Positions 4,318 through 13,104 of a DNA stretch of 13,404 nt are shown piece by piece. This DNA comes from Fluviibacter sp039805865 (GTDB lineage Bacteria; Pseudomonadota; Gammaproteobacteria; Burkholderiales; Rhodocyclaceae), in assembly GCA_039805865.1 (NCBI GenBank), contig JBDLTI010000047.1, forward strand, positions 1-13,404, written 5' to 3'. The translations under genes and the position numbers were made by a program. Below the pieces are notes generated by a model, which saw only the letters and a list, made by a program, of their open reading frames with translations, was not told the DNA's origin and ran no database searches. Every line of letters starts with the position of its first letter. The stretch's first letter is position 1.

Positions 4318-5208
4318 CTAGTTAATTGTTTGCAGTGCCGCCTGATCAATCAGGAACACGAAATCGCTGCCACCATCGGTGTCTAGCCATACGAGTGGCA
4401 GGTTAGGGTAGGTGTTGGTCATTACGTCTTTGTTGTGACCAATTTCTACGATCAACCAGCCGCCGGGGTTCAGTGTCTTTGCGGCCTGACGCATGAGCGT
4501 GTGTACCAGATACAGCCCGTCTTTACCGCCGGCGAGAGCCATTTCCGGTTCGTGGCGATACTCGCTTGGCAGTGCATCCATTGCGGCTGCATCTACGTAC
4601 GGCGGGTTGCTGATGATGATGTCGTATTTTTGATCCAGCAGCGGTGCCATGAGGTCACCCTGGTGCAGCTTGAGGCGATCCTGTAGACCATAGAGGTCGA
4701 CATTGATGCGGGCAACCTCCAGTGCTTCAGGCGAAAGATCAACGGCATCGACGCGGCTATTGGGGAAGTGCAGTGCGGCCAGAATGGCCAGGCAGCTAGA
4801 GCCGGTGCAGATGTCAGCAACACGGGTAATGGCTTCGGGGTTTTGAACCCAGGGAGCCATGTCGTCCATAAGGAGTTCTGCGATGAACGAACGCGGCACA
4901 ATCACGCGGCGATCGATCTTGAAGATGTAGGGGCCGAGCCAGGCTTCGCCCAGGATGTAGGCGAGCGGTGTTTTTGTTTCGCAGCGCTCGTTCAGTCGTT
5001 GCGTGAGCGTGGTGCGCTGCTCGTCGGTGAGTGCGTCTGACCAGAACTTATCGAGTTCGTCGAAGGGAATGTCGAGCGTGGCGCTAAGCAGCCAGGCGAC
5101 TTCGTCTTCAGCACAGGTGCAGCCGTGACCGAAACTCAGGCCGGCGCTTTCCAATTGGGTTACAGCGGCTTCGTAAAACGCGGCAATGCTGCCTACAGGT
5201 GCGGTCAT
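4318..5208 (-). CDS. prmB: Ribosomal protein L3 N5-glutamine methyltransferase
   Basis: The 296-residue protein uses S-adenosylmethionine to methylate a glutamine of large-subunit protein L3 during ribosome assembly. The N-terminal helical domain is followed by YILGEAWLGPYIF and VIVPRSFIAELL, the latter typical of PrmB rather than of its relative PrmC. The SAM-binding motif is VADICTGSSCLAI (130-142), DAVDLS follows at 154-159, and the catalytic NPPY lies at 201-204. All key motifs are intact and the length matches the family. It starts 10 bases after the dapE stop and is the last gene of the dapD-dapE-prmB operon, a common betaproteobacterial arrangement. No clear Shine-Dalgarno is visible, consistent with coupling to dapE. 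Confidence 0.93.
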   Translation of the reverse strand: MTAPVGSIAAFYEAAVTQLESAGLSFGHGCTCAEDEVAWLLSATLDIPFDELDKFWSDALTDEQRTTLTQRLNERCETKTPLAYILGEAWLGPYIFKIDRRVIVPRSFIAELLMDDMAPWVQNPEAITRVADICTGSSCLAILAALHFPNSRVDAVDLSPEALEVARINVDLYGLQDRLKLHQGDLMAPLLDQKYDIIISNPPYVDAAAMDALPSEYRHEPEMALAGGKDGLYLVHTLMRQAAKTLNPGGWLIVEIGHNKDVMTNTYPNLPLVWLDTDGGSDFVFLIDQAALQTIN

Positions 5209-5218
5209 GGTGTTTGGA

Positions 5219-6349
5219 TTACTTCAGCAGTTGGCTGAAGATGTTCTTGTAGATGGCGGCAAGCTGAGGCAGGGCGCTCAGTTCGATGTGCTCGTCGATC
5301 ATGTGGATCGAGGCATTCACCGGGCCCAGTTCGATAATCTGTTCGGCAATGTCGGCAATAAAGCGGGCATCCGATGTGCCACCGGTGGTGGAGAGTTCAG
5401 TCTCAATACCGCAGACCGTTTTAATGGCGTTGCGTGCGGCATCGGCCAGCGGGCCTTCGGGGGTGATGAAGGGTTTGGCGCCGAGCGTCCACTCGATGCT
5501 GTATTCCAGGCCATGACGCTTGAGCAGGTCTTCAACGTGCTGCTTGAGGCCTTCTGCCGTGCTGGCGGTGGAGAAGCGGAAGTTGAACTTCAGGTTCAGC
5601 GTGCCGGGAATCACATTCGTGGCACCGGTGCCGGCATTGAAGTTGGAGATCTGCCAGGTGGTGGGCGGAAAGTATTCGTTACCGTTGTCCCAGATGGTGG
5701 CCGAGAGTTCGGCCAGTGCCGGGGCAAACTGGTGAATGGGGTTGCGGGCTAGATGCGGGTAAGCCACATGGCCTTGCACGCCTTTGATGGTGAGGTTGCC
5801 GGAGAGCGAACCACGGCGGCCATTCTTGATCATGTCGCCACAGCGGTTGACCGAAGTGGGTTCACCGACGATGGCGTACTGGATGGTTTCGCCACGGGCC
5901 TTGAGGGCATCGACCACAATGGTGGTGCCGTCGTTGGCGGGGCCTTCTTCATCCGAAGTCAGCAGGAAGGCAATGGAGCCGGGGTGGTTCGGGTGCTCTG
6001 TGACAAATTGTTCTACGGCAACAATAAAGGCGGCGAGCGAGCTTTTCATGTCGGCGGCGCCACGACCATAGAGTTTGCCGTCCCGTTCTGAAGGTTCGAA
6101 CGGGGGCGTTGTCCACGCATCGAGGTTGCCGGTTGGCACCACGTCCGTATGACCCGCCAGCACCATGAGAGGTGCAGTCGTGCCACGCCGTGCCCAGAGG
6201 TTGCTGGTGCCGTTACGGTCGATACGTTCGAAGCTAAAGCCCAGAGGGCTTAGGCGTTCGGCGATCAGTTCCAGGCAACCGGCATCTTCCGGGGTGACAG
6301 AAGCCCGCGCAATGAGGGCTTCGGCGAGTTGACGGACGGGTTCGCTCAT
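5219..6349 (-). CDS. dapE: Succinyl-diaminopimelate desuccinylase
   Basis: This zinc enzyme removes succinate from N-succinyl-LL-diaminopimelate in the succinylase branch of lysine and peptidoglycan precursor synthesis. Starting at 6349 gives 376 residues, the family's usual length; an in-frame ATG at 6400 would overlap dapD and add 17 unrelated residues. The metal and catalytic residues sit where Escherichia coli DapE has them: His67 in AGHTDVV, Asp100 in GRGAADMKS, Glu134/Glu135 in SDEEGP, Glu163 in GEPTS and His349 near the C-terminus. The dimerisation domain is about residues 180-290. It follows dapD after 13 bases and precedes prmB by 10 bases. Confidence 0.95.
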   Translation of the reverse strand: MSEPVRQLAEALIARASVTPEDAGCLELIAERLSPLGFSFERIDRNGTSNLWARRGTTAPLMVLAGHTDVVPTGNLDAWTTPPFEPSERDGKLYGRGAADMKSSLAAFIVAVEQFVTEHPNHPGSIAFLLTSDEEGPANDGTTIVVDALKARGETIQYAIVGEPTSVNRCGDMIKNGRRGSLSGNLTIKGVQGHVAYPHLARNPIHQFAPALAELSATIWDNGNEYFPPTTWQISNFNAGTGATNVIPGTLNLKFNFRFSTASTAEGLKQHVEDLLKRHGLEYSIEWTLGAKPFITPEGPLADAARNAIKTVCGIETELSTTGGTSDARFIADIAEQIIELGPVNASIHMIDEHIELSALPQLAAIYKNIFSQLLK

Positions 6350-6362
6350 TGTCTTTATGCGA

Positions 6363-7196
6363 TTAGTCGCGCAGCAGGTCGTTGAGGCTGGTTTTGGCAC
6401 GGGTCTGTGCGTCTACCTTCTTGACGATTACGGCGCAGTACAGGCTGTACTTGCCATCAGGCGAGGGCAGGTTGCCAGCAACGACGACCGAACCGGCCGG
6501 TACACGACCGTAGTGGATTTCGCCGGTTTCGCGATCGTAGATCTTGGTGGATTGGCTGATGTACACGCCCATCGAGATAACGCAGTTGTCTTCAACGATG
6601 ACGCCTTCGACCACTTCCGAACGGGCGCCGACAAAGCAGTTGTCGCCAATGATTGTTGGGTTAGCTTGCAGCGGCTCGAGTACGCCGCCGATGCCAACGC
6701 CGCCCGACAGGTGCACGTTCTTACCGATCTGGGCACACGAGCCAACGGTGGCCCAAGTATCAACCATGGTGCCTTCGTCAACGAAAGCGCCGATGTTCAC
6801 GTAGGAAGGCATCAGCACAACATTCTTGGCGATGAACGAACCACGACGGGCGGTGGCGGGAGGTACCACGCGGAAGCCGCCTTCGCGGAACTGGGCTTCA
6901 GTCCAGCCCTGGAATTTGGTGTCGACCTTGTCGAAGTAGCGCAGCTCACCGCTATCCTGCACGCGGTTGTCGTTGGTGCGGAACGACAGCAGTACGGCCT
7001 TCTTGACCCACTGGTGGGTGACCCATTCACCATTGATCTTTTCGGCAACGCGTAGGGCGCCGCGGTCCAGCTCATTAATAACCTGATCGATGGCTTCTAC
7101 GGCTTCTTTAGGCGAACCGGTTGGCGACAGGTCGTTACGGTTTTCCCAGAGGTTTTCGATGACGGGTTGCAGGGGGTGATTGATGGCGTGGCTCAT
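6363..7196 (-). CDS. dapD: Tetrahydrodipicolinate N-succinyltransferase
   Basis: DapD transfers succinate from succinyl-CoA to tetrahydrodipicolinate, the step before the aminotransferase that precedes dapE in lysine/diaminopimelate synthesis. The protein has an N-terminal helical domain (PLQPVIENLWENR near the start). A left-handed beta-helix of hexapeptide repeats follows (about 115-215, including NVVLMPSYVNIGAFVDEGTM and GSCAQIGKN). The C-terminal part contains GSVVVAGNLPS. The start at 7196 gives 277 residues; ATGs at 7202 and 7232 also lie in frame. I reject 7232 because it overlaps a consensus TATAAT on this strand. It begins the dapD-dapE-prmB operon, divergent from pyrG. Confidence 0.94.
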   Translation of the reverse strand: MSHAINHPLQPVIENLWENRNDLSPTGSPKEAVEAIDQVINELDRGALRVAEKINGEWVTHQWVKKAVLLSFRTNDNRVQDSGELRYFDKVDTKFQGWTEAQFREGGFRVVPPATARRGSFIAKNVVLMPSYVNIGAFVDEGTMVDTWATVGSCAQIGKNVHLSGGVGIGGVLEPLQANPTIIGDNCFVGARSEVVEGVIVEDNCVISMGVYISQSTKIYDRETGEIHYGRVPAGSVVVAGNLPSPDGKYSLYCAVIVKKVDAQTRAKTSLNDLLRD

Positions 7197-7230
7197 GGAC
7201 ATGGCTTTAAAAAGGGCTTGAAAGCCTTTC

Positions 7231-7236
7231 ATTATA
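7231..7236 (-). promoter_or_regulatory. Probable -10 box of the dapD operon
   Basis: The minus strand reads TATAAT here, a perfect -10 hexamer, about 30 bases before the dapD start chosen at 7196. No good -35 lies at the right distance (GCAGGT at 17 bases), so the promoter may depend on an activator. The leader would contain a small GGCT/AGCC hairpin followed by CTTTTT, a weak attenuator candidate. Confidence 0.45.
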
Positions 7237-7291
7237 CGGGAAAAGCTGTTTTTACCTGCAGAGAGTGGCTGAGAATTTTTGTCGTTTTCGT

Positions 7292-7320
7292 TTGAGAAGG
7301 TGGCCAGCTTCGGGTATCAT
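7292..7320 (+). promoter_or_regulatory. Promoter of the pyrG operon
   Basis: TTGAGA (7292-7297) and TATCAT (7315-7320) are 17 bases apart. The start region just after (7321-7332) is a CGGG-CTTT-CCCG mini-hairpin whose likely start sites fall in a pyrimidine run, notable for a gene that makes CTP. The leader to the ATG at 7347 would be about 20 bases and has no clear Shine-Dalgarno. Confidence 0.6.
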
Positions 7321-7346
7321 CGGGCTTTCCCGCTGCACGTTTTGTT

Positions 7347-9020
7347 ATGACCAAATATGTCTTCGTCACGGGTGGTGTCGTGTCTTCCCTGGGTAAGGGA
7401 ATTGCGGCAGCCTCTCTGGGTGCGATTCTCGAATCGCGTGGCCTCAAAGTCACCCATTTAAAGCTCGATCCCTACATCAACGTCGATCCCGGCACGATGA
7501 GCCCATTCCAGCACGGCGAAGTGTTCGTGACGGAAGATGGCGCAGAAACCGACCTGGATCTCGGCCACTATGAGCGCTTTACCAGCGCCCGTATGCACAA
7601 GCGCAATAACTTTACGACCGGCCAGGTTTACGAGTCGGTGATCAAGAAAGAGCGCCGTGGTGAATACCTGGGTAAAACGGTTCAGGTAATTCCGCACATT
7701 ACCGATGAGATCAAGCATCTTATTAAGCGCGGTGCCGAAGGCGCAGATGTGGCCCTGGTTGAAGTCGGTGGTACGGTCGGTGATATCGAATCGCTGCCGT
7801 TCCTGGAAGCTATTCGCCAGATGGGTATTGAAGAAGGCCGTAACAATGTCTGTTACATCCATCTGACCCTGTTGCCGTGGATTCCGACGGCCGGCGAACT
7901 GAAAACCAAGCCGACCCAGCACTCGGTAAAAGAACTGCGTGAAATCGGTATTCAGCCAGATGTGCTGCTGTGCCGTGCCGATCGTGAGATTCCTGTGGAA
8001 GAGCGCCGCAAGATTGCGCTGTTCTGTAATGTGGCACCGGAAGCCGTGATCGAAGCGCTGGATGCGCCATCGATCTACAAGATTCCGGAAATGCTGCACA
8101 ATCAGATGCTGGACGAGATCGTCTGTCACAAACTGGCCATTCTGGCCCGTGCGGCCGATCTGTCGATCTGGAACAAGCTGGTGCATTCGCTGGATAATCC
8201 GCAGCGCTTTGTCGATGTGGCTTTTGTCGGCAAGTATGTGGATCTGACCGAGTCGTACAAGTCGCTGATCGAATCACTAGTACACGCCGGTATTCATACG
8301 CACTCGAAAGTCCGTATCCATTATCTGGATTCGGAAGATCTCGAGCGTAATGGCTGCGATGCCCTAAAGGATATGGATGCCATTCTGGTACCGGGCGGCT
8401 TTGGTAAGCGCGGTACGGAAGGCAAGATTGCTGCGATCCGTTATGCCCGTGAAAACAAGGTGCCGTATCTGGGCATCTGTCTGGGTATGCAACTGGCCGT
8501 GGTGGAATACGCCCGTGATGTGGCCGGTATGAAGGGCGCGCATTCGACCGAGTTCGATCCATCGTCGCCGTTCCCGGTGATTGGCCTGATTACCGAGTGG
8601 AAAGACCGTTCGGGCAAGATGGAACAGCGTTCGGAAGATTCCGATCTGGGCGGCACCATGCGCCTGGGCGGCCAGCTCTGCTTGCTGAAGCCAGGGTCGC
8701 TGGCTCGCGAGATTTATGGTGCGGACGAGATTACCGAGCGTCACCGTCATCGCTATGAAGTGAACAACACGCTGCTGACCAAGCTGGAAGAAGCGGGTCT
8801 GGTGGTTGCGGGTCGTGCACCTGTAACGGATCTGTGCGAAATGGTCGAACTACCGAAGTCTGTGCACCCATGGTTTGTGGGCTGCCAGTTCCACCCGGAA
8901 TTCACCTCGAACCCACGTCAGGGTCACCCGTTGTTTACTGCCTACGTTAATGCCGCTGTGGCCCACCAGGATACGACCGGTGTGCGTAAGCAGGCGATCG
9001 CGAAAGAAGCTAAAGCATGA
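7347..9020 (+). CDS. pyrG: CTP synthase (glutamine-hydrolysing)
   Basis: The 557-residue enzyme makes CTP from UTP, ATP and glutamine, the last step of pyrimidine nucleotide synthesis. The N-terminal amidoligase domain begins with the nucleotide loop GGVVSSLGKGIAAASLG, with Lys17 as the ATP-binding lysine. It carries the metal-binding Asp in DLDLGHYERF (about 71) and EVGGTVGDIES. The C-terminal class I glutamine amidotransferase domain has the nucleophile Cys378 in GICLGMQ and the His516-Glu518 pair in FHPEF. All positions match the family and the length is normal. Its stop overlaps the kdsA start as ATGA, so the two are translationally coupled. Confidence 0.97.
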   Translation: MTKYVFVTGGVVSSLGKGIAAASLGAILESRGLKVTHLKLDPYINVDPGTMSPFQHGEVFVTEDGAETDLDLGHYERFTSARMHKRNNFTTGQVYESVIKKERRGEYLGKTVQVIPHITDEIKHLIKRGAEGADVALVEVGGTVGDIESLPFLEAIRQMGIEEGRNNVCYIHLTLLPWIPTAGELKTKPTQHSVKELREIGIQPDVLLCRADREIPVEERRKIALFCNVAPEAVIEALDAPSIYKIPEMLHNQMLDEIVCHKLAILARAADLSIWNKLVHSLDNPQRFVDVAFVGKYVDLTESYKSLIESLVHAGIHTHSKVRIHYLDSEDLERNGCDALKDMDAILVPGGFGKRGTEGKIAAIRYARENKVPYLGICLGMQLAVVEYARDVAGMKGAHSTEFDPSSPFPVIGLITEWKDRSGKMEQRSEDSDLGGTMRLGGQLCLLKPGSLAREIYGADEITERHRHRYEVNNTLLTKLEEAGLVVAGRAPVTDLCEMVELPKSVHPWFVGCQFHPEFTSNPRQGHPLFTAYVNAAVAHQDTTGVRKQAIAKEAKA

Positions 9021-9865
9021 AGCTCGCCGGCTTTGAAGTTACAGATACCTCGACCTTTTTCCTGATTGCCGGGCCATGTGTGATCGAGTCCGAGCAGATG
9101 TGCCTGGATATCGCCGGCACGATGAAGGAAATAACGAGCGGCCTGGGTATCCCGTACATTTTTAAAGCCAGCTTCGATAAGGCGAACCGCAGTTCGGGCA
9201 AATCCTTCCGCGGCCCCGGTCGCGAGGGTGGCCTGGAGATTCTGGCCAAGGTGCGCGAACAGATCGGCGTGCCGGTACTGACCGATGTGCACGGCATTGA
9301 TGACATCGCACCCGTGGCGGCCGTTTGTGATGTGCTGCAAACGCCGGCTTTTCTGTGCCGCCAGACAGACTTTATTGAGGCCTGTGCGGCCAGCGGTAAG
9401 CCTGTGAATATCAAGAAGGGCCAGTTCCTGGCGCCGGGCGATATGCAGAACGTGGTGGATAAAGCCCGTGATGCCGCCAAGGCTGCTGGCGTGACGGAAG
9501 ACACCATCATGGTGTGTGAACGTGGCGCTTCGTTCGGTTATAACAATCTGGTGTCGGATATGCGTTCGCTGGCAATCATGCGTCGCACCGGTTGCCCGGT
9601 GGTATTTGATGCCACGCACTCGGTGCAGTTGCCGGGTGGGCAGGGTAGTTCTTCCGGTGGTCAGCGTGAGTTTGTGCCTGTGCTGGCACGCGCCGCTGTA
9701 GCCACGGGTATTCATGGCCTGTTTATGGAAACCCACCCGGACCCGGCCAAAGCCATGTCAGACGGCCCGAATGCCTGGCCGCTGGCACAGATGCCCCAAT
9801 TGCTTGAACATTTGCTGACGCTGGACCGTGCGGTCAAAAGCGCCCGGATGTTCGATCTTTCCTGA
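9017..9865 (+). CDS. kdsA: 3-deoxy-D-manno-octulosonate 8-phosphate synthase, metal-dependent type
   Basis: KdsA condenses phosphoenolpyruvate with arabinose 5-phosphate to form Kdo 8-phosphate, the precursor of the inner-core sugar of lipopolysaccharide; this marks a Gram-negative organism. Its 282 residues form a TIM barrel with GPCVIESE, FKASFDKANRSS, VNIKKGQFLAPGDM, CERGASFGYNNLVSDMRS and FDATHSVQLPGG. Cys21 (in GPC), His201, Glu238 (METHPDP) and Asp249 (SDGPNAW) are the four ligands expected of the metal-dependent class II enzymes. In the metal-independent class, such as that of Escherichia coli, the cysteine position is asparagine. It overlaps pyrG by four bases and precedes eno by 62 bases. 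Confidence 0.95.
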   Translation: MKLAGFEVTDTSTFFLIAGPCVIESEQMCLDIAGTMKEITSGLGIPYIFKASFDKANRSSGKSFRGPGREGGLEILAKVREQIGVPVLTDVHGIDDIAPVAAVCDVLQTPAFLCRQTDFIEACAASGKPVNIKKGQFLAPGDMQNVVDKARDAAKAAGVTEDTIMVCERGASFGYNNLVSDMRSLAIMRRTGCPVVFDATHSVQLPGGQGSSSGGQREFVPVLARAAVATGIHGLFMETHPDPAKAMSDGPNAWPLAQMPQLLEHLLTLDRAVKSARMFDLS

Positions 9866-9871
9866 AGTACT

Positions 9872-9902
9872 TTGACGTCCTGTTTAAACCACTACGTATT
9901 TA
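9872..9902 (+). promoter_or_regulatory. Possible internal promoter for eno
   Basis: TTGACG (9872-9877) is a good -35 and TATTTA (9897-9902) a fair -10, but the spacing of 19 bases is at the long end. The -10 lies in a 10-bp palindrome, TATTTAAATA (9897-9906). A separate promoter would make sense because enolase is needed in much larger amounts than the two upstream enzymes. Confidence 0.4.
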
Positions 9903-9927
9903 AATACCTACAAAGAAAGGCCTGACC

Positions 9928-11211
<1,284 letters not shown>

Positions 11212-11223
11212 TTCACACGCCCT

Positions 11224-11577
11224 ATGCGTCCTTCAACCGCTATTCTGCTTGGCCTGGCTGTGGTGATTCAGTATCCACTATGGCTGGGTAAGGGTGGTTG
11301 GTTGAAGGTGTGGGAAAGCGATTCCCAGTTGCGTCAGCAGCGTGAGATGAATCGCCAGCTAGAACTGCGTAATGCAGGTCTGGAAGCAGAAACACGTAAT
11401 CTTAAATCTGGCCTCGAAGCTGTTGAAGAGCGGTCCCGGTTTGAGCTGGGCATGGTTAAGCCTGATGAGATTTTTTATCAGCTTCCCCAGCGCAAGAAGG
11501 CGGCTGCCGACACTGCAGCGCCAGATACTGCCAAAACCGATGCGGCCAAGCCTGAATCTGATAAGGAAAAACAATGA
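11224..11577 (+). CDS. ftsB: Cell division protein FtsB
   Basis: FtsB is a small bitopic inner-membrane protein that forms a complex with FtsL and FtsQ at the division site and helps activate septal peptidoglycan synthesis. The transmembrane segment is about residues 5-21 (TAILLGLAVVIQYPLWL), followed by the family motif GKGGWLKVW. A coiled coil follows at about 31-66 (QLRQQREMNRQLELRNAGLE and onward), then ERSRFELGMVKPDEIFYQL. The last 25 or so residues are Ala-, Lys- and Asp-rich and probably disordered, which makes it longer than the Escherichia coli protein (117 against about 103 residues). It starts 12 bases after eno and its stop overlaps the next gene as ATGA. Confidence 0.92.
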   Translation: MRPSTAILLGLAVVIQYPLWLGKGGWLKVWESDSQLRQQREMNRQLELRNAGLEAETRNLKSGLEAVEERSRFELGMVKPDEIFYQLPQRKKAAADTAAPDTAKTDAAKPESDKEKQ

Positions 11578-12086
11578 CTGGACTCGTTCACCGTAATACC
11601 GTTGTGACGCTGGATTACAGCGTTACGGATTCGGATGGTCAGGTGGTTGATGATGGTCGTAACCCGATCCGCTATCTACATGGCGGCTTTGGTGACATCT
11701 TTGACCGTATTGAAGAAACCCTCGAAGGTAAGAAAGTAGGCGAGTCGGTCACGGTGAAGTTGCAGCCTGAAGAGGCTTATGGCGACTACGACTCCGAGCT
11801 GGTTCAGATTGAAGAGCTGTCACGCTTCCCGAAGGAAACCAAGGTCGGCATGCAGTTCGAAGGTGCGCCTGAAGGTTCGGACGAAGACGATATCGTGATC
11901 TACCGTGTGACCGATGTGGCCGCTGGCAAAGTGGTGCTGGATGGCAACCATCCGCTGGCGGGTATGTCGCTGGTGTTCACATGCACGGTGCGTGATGTGC
12001 GCCCGGCAACGGCCGAAGAGCTGGAAGACGAGTGCGTGGGTGATGACGACGAAGAAGGCGAAGCGCCGCAGGTCATCATTCACTAA
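11574..12086 (+). CDS. SlyD-like FKBP-type peptidyl-prolyl isomerase
   Basis: The 170-residue protein catalyses proline cis-trans isomerisation and, in this family, also acts as a chaperone. The FKBP domain is split by the insert-in-flap chaperone domain (about 75-128), as in SlyD. It has the order VVTLDYSVTDSDGQVVDD, YLHGGFGDIF, GKKVGESVTV, EEAYGDYDSELVQ and VLDGNHPLAGMSLVFTCTV. It lacks the histidine- and cysteine-rich metal-binding tail of Escherichia coli SlyD; the C-terminus is instead acidic (DDDEEGE). A role in nickel delivery is therefore unlikely. It is the last gene of the pyrG operon and its stop overlaps that of the convergent gene. Confidence 0.9.
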   Translation: MTGLVHRNTVVTLDYSVTDSDGQVVDDGRNPIRYLHGGFGDIFDRIEETLEGKKVGESVTVKLQPEEAYGDYDSELVQIEELSRFPKETKVGMQFEGAPEGSDEDDIVIYRVTDVAAGKVVLDGNHPLAGMSLVFTCTVRDVRPATAEELEDECVGDDDEEGEAPQVIIH

Positions 12087-13099
12087 TTAGATGCTGCGGG
12101 ATCTTCCTCGTCGCCCTTCATGTCGAGCGGCGGCCAGGGGTAGGATTCAAAAATAAATTCAGTCCGGTGTACGGGATCGTCACCGGACTTTTTATTGCGT
12201 TCGATTTTTACCTGCACCCAACCTTGTTGTAAGGCGCCATAGGTTTCAACACGGGTGAAGTTCTGTATTGGCAGCTGGCTATCCGGGTTGAGCAGCGGGT
12301 GATCGATACGATGCACGCCATTGCCACCATGAACCATGAGTACCTGCCCGGGAAATTCGACGGTTTCCGATCGGATCAGATTGGCCAGTAACTGTTTTTC
12401 GGGGGGCGCATTACTATCCGCCTCGGGCGTGTCGAACTTGACTTGATGGGGCATCACCATCACGAGCATGGTGATGTCTTGTTTGCGTGCCTCGCTAAAG
12501 GCTTCTTTGATCCAGGCTTCGACGGCGCTCGTTCGGGTTTCAACGGACTCTGTGGCGGCGATATTTTTACGATCGACGCTGATGTTGTTGGGTGACGAGA
12601 GCGTAATAAAAAGCGCCGGGCCTGATTGCCAACGCATGTGCTCTGGATAATCCGCCTGGCGAATTAACGGTAGGCTGGGCTGGCCAAGGCTACGATCCGA
12701 TTGATAGAAAGTTTTGCGGAGTAGATTGAGCCGTTCTTCAGGTGTGAAGTTGCCATTGGCACTTTTGCCGCAGAGCAACCATTCGGCATCACCCGGAACA
12801 TAAAATGTGGGTAATGGTGCTGCTGCAAAAACCGGGTAGGCAGCGAGCAGATTGGTGTCTTTACAGTTCTGATCAGCGGGTTTGAGACCCCCCGTAGAGA
12901 TGGCCAGCTCGGAACCCTTAGCAGCCATGTCGGCCAGCATACCTTTGAGATAGCCCTGGTGCTCCGGTGTCATGTAGACATCGCCAAAGAGCGCGAAGGT
13001 GAGGCTGCTAGCCCAGACAGATTGGCATCCGCACAGTACTGCGGCGAGCAGTATCCGCCGCAGGTACAGGTTGATGCTTCCGGATAGACGTTGAGTCAT
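12083..13099 (-). CDS. Exported calcineurin-like phosphoesterase-fold protein with degenerate active site
   Basis: The 338-residue protein begins with a signal peptide (RRILLAAVLCGCQSVWA, probable cut after Ala30), so it should act in the periplasm. The rest follows the plan of a bacterial metallophosphoesterase family: ALFGDVYMTP at the first strand, then ISTGGLKPADQNC, FYVPGDAEW, EERLNLLRKTF, VHGGNGVHRID and NFTRVETYG. The usual metal ligands are mostly replaced. Only the first Asp (40) and His257 remain: the GDxH His is Tyr42, the next GD is GG (70-71), the GDNEW Asn is Ala105 and the GDTH His is Gly261. It is probably not a normal hydrolase and may instead bind ligands. It starts 5 bases after the mutS stop and overlaps the convergent isomerase gene by 4 bases. 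Confidence 0.78.
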   Translation of the reverse strand: MTQRLSGSINLYLRRILLAAVLCGCQSVWASSLTFALFGDVYMTPEHQGYLKGMLADMAAKGSELAISTGGLKPADQNCKDTNLLAAYPVFAAAPLPTFYVPGDAEWLLCGKSANGNFTPEERLNLLRKTFYQSDRSLGQPSLPLIRQADYPEHMRWQSGPALFITLSSPNNISVDRKNIAATESVETRTSAVEAWIKEAFSEARKQDITMLVMVMPHQVKFDTPEADSNAPPEKQLLANLIRSETVEFPGQVLMVHGGNGVHRIDHPLLNPDSQLPIQNFTRVETYGALQQGWVQVKIERNKKSGDDPVHRTEFIFESYPWPPLDMKGDEEDPAASN

Positions 13100-13104
13100 G
13101 TGGA

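Noticed and set aside
5186..5752. Plus-strand open frames opposite prmB, dapE and dapD
   Set aside because: The minus-strand genes carry all the conserved residues; the plus-strand products are by-products of codon bias.
7458..8186. Long minus-strand open frames opposite pyrG (also up to 8562)
   Set aside because: They are shadows of the CTP synthase gene; the products are low-complexity and lack motifs or ribosome sites.
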